From NCBI RefSeq assembly GCF_030693805.1, contig NZ_JAUXZW010000415.1, positions 1-50,336 of the forward strand: 50,336 bases of DNA, given 5' to 3'. Under the pieces are notes generated by a model, which made no database searches, was not told where the DNA came from, and was given only the letters and a program-made list of their open reading frames with translations. This DNA is from Phenylobacterium sp. Lineage in GTDB: Bacteria > Pseudomonadota > Alphaproteobacteria > Caulobacterales > Caulobacteraceae. The position numbers and the translations under genes are program-made. Shown here piece after piece: positions 50,099 through 50,336 of the stretch; position 1 is the first letter of the stretch, and each line of letters starts with the position of its first letter.

Positions 50099-50336
50099 AT
50101 GACTGCAGACGCGCCGACGGTCTCGATCCTGATGGCCTCGTACAATGGCGCGCGCTTCCTGCGGGCGGCTATCGACTCGGTTCTGGCCCAGACCCACGCG
50201 GCTTGGGAGCTGCTGATCGTCGACGACGCCTCCAGCGACGACAGCGCCACGCTCGCCGACCACGCCGCGCTGTTGGATCCTCGCATCCAGGTGTTCCGGC
50301 AGCCGACCCGCGGCGGACCGGGCGCCGCGCGCAACC
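50099..50336 (+). CDS. family 2 glycosyltransferase (3' end outside window)
   Basis: 79 codons are visible, starting at the ATG at 50099 with GGAAGGGG upstream. The GT-A fold start is clear: VSILMASYNGARFLRAAIDS, LAQTHAAWELLIVDDASSDD with the DD donor site, and GGPGAARN. It should transfer a sugar from a nucleotide donor; it is probably the first gene of a surface polysaccharide locus that goes on beyond the window. Confidence 0.9.
   Translation, partial: MTADAPTVSILMASYNGARFLRAAIDSVLAQTHAAWELLIVDDASSDDSATLADHAALLDPRIQVFRQPTRGGPGAARN

Noticed and set aside
1-50336. CRISPR arrays, tRNA, rRNA, insertion sequences, prophage
   Set aside because: No regularly spaced direct repeats, no cloverleaf-like sequences, no transposase or phage proteins were noticed; absence by eye is not proof.

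Overview
The window looks like chromosomal DNA of a high-GC alphaproteobacterium, most likely of the Caulobacteraceae (Phenylobacterium or Caulobacter type). This is inferred from the GC-rich codon use, the protein families present (NCS1-permease histidine kinases, GlsB, a PRC-barrel protein, a Flp pilin, abundant acyl-CoA and CoA-transferase genes) and a near-perfect sigma-EcfG stress promoter. No rRNA, tRNA, CRISPR array, phage gene or transposase was seen. Coding density is high and most genes sit in short operons or divergent pairs.

Layout. 1-4.0 kb: a transporter-like sensor (NCS1 permease fused to a hybrid histidine kinase) with a LuxR-type response regulator. 4.1-7.3 kb: AbrB-type membrane protein, GlsB stress membrane protein, luciferase-like monooxygenase, an isolated Flp pilin gene and an exported hypothetical. 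7.4-12.8 kb: ydfG-like SDR, acyl-CoA ligase, two MFS exporters/importers with the C-terminal stump of a lost SDR between them. 12.8-17 kb: copper-type P1B ATPase, CaiB CoA-transferase and cupin. 17-19.1 kb: a phosphate module (DUF47/PhoU-like, Pit transporter, NUDIX). 19.2-24.7 kb: FAD-linked 2-hydroxyacid dehydrogenase, second CoA-transferase, diacylglycerol-kinase-like protein, soluble PAS hybrid kinase. 24.7-29.9 kb: LysR regulator divergent from mmsA, then quinone-oxidoreductase-like, enoyl-CoA hydratase and SDR genes, consistent with branched-chain amino acid or fatty acid catabolism. 30.3-33.2 kb: acetyltransferase-TPR fusion and a secreted CAP/RTX protein.

33.5-40.5 kb is a regulator-rich catabolic island: a LigB-type dioxygenase, IclR, TetR and GntR regulators, a SnoaL-like protein, two divergent phytanoyl-CoA-dioxygenase-like oxygenases and an acyl-CoA dehydrogenase. 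Three palindromes that look like operators lie in its intergenic gaps. It probably degrades an unidentified aromatic or alicyclic substrate.

41.3-45.0 kb pairs a GT4 glycosyltransferase with a glycogen-debranching-type enzyme and a PRC-barrel protein under a sigma-EcfG-like promoter. 45.0-45.85 kb is a long non-coding stretch holding a decayed GAF-protein start and two related hairpin-terminator units that may be paralogous small RNAs. 45.8-50.3 kb carries a 2-methylfumaryl-CoA-isomerase-like CoA-transferase, a gene stump, a patatin, dodecin, a sulfotransferase-like protein and the start of a GT2 glycosyltransferase. All assignments come from reading motifs by eye; no database search was run.
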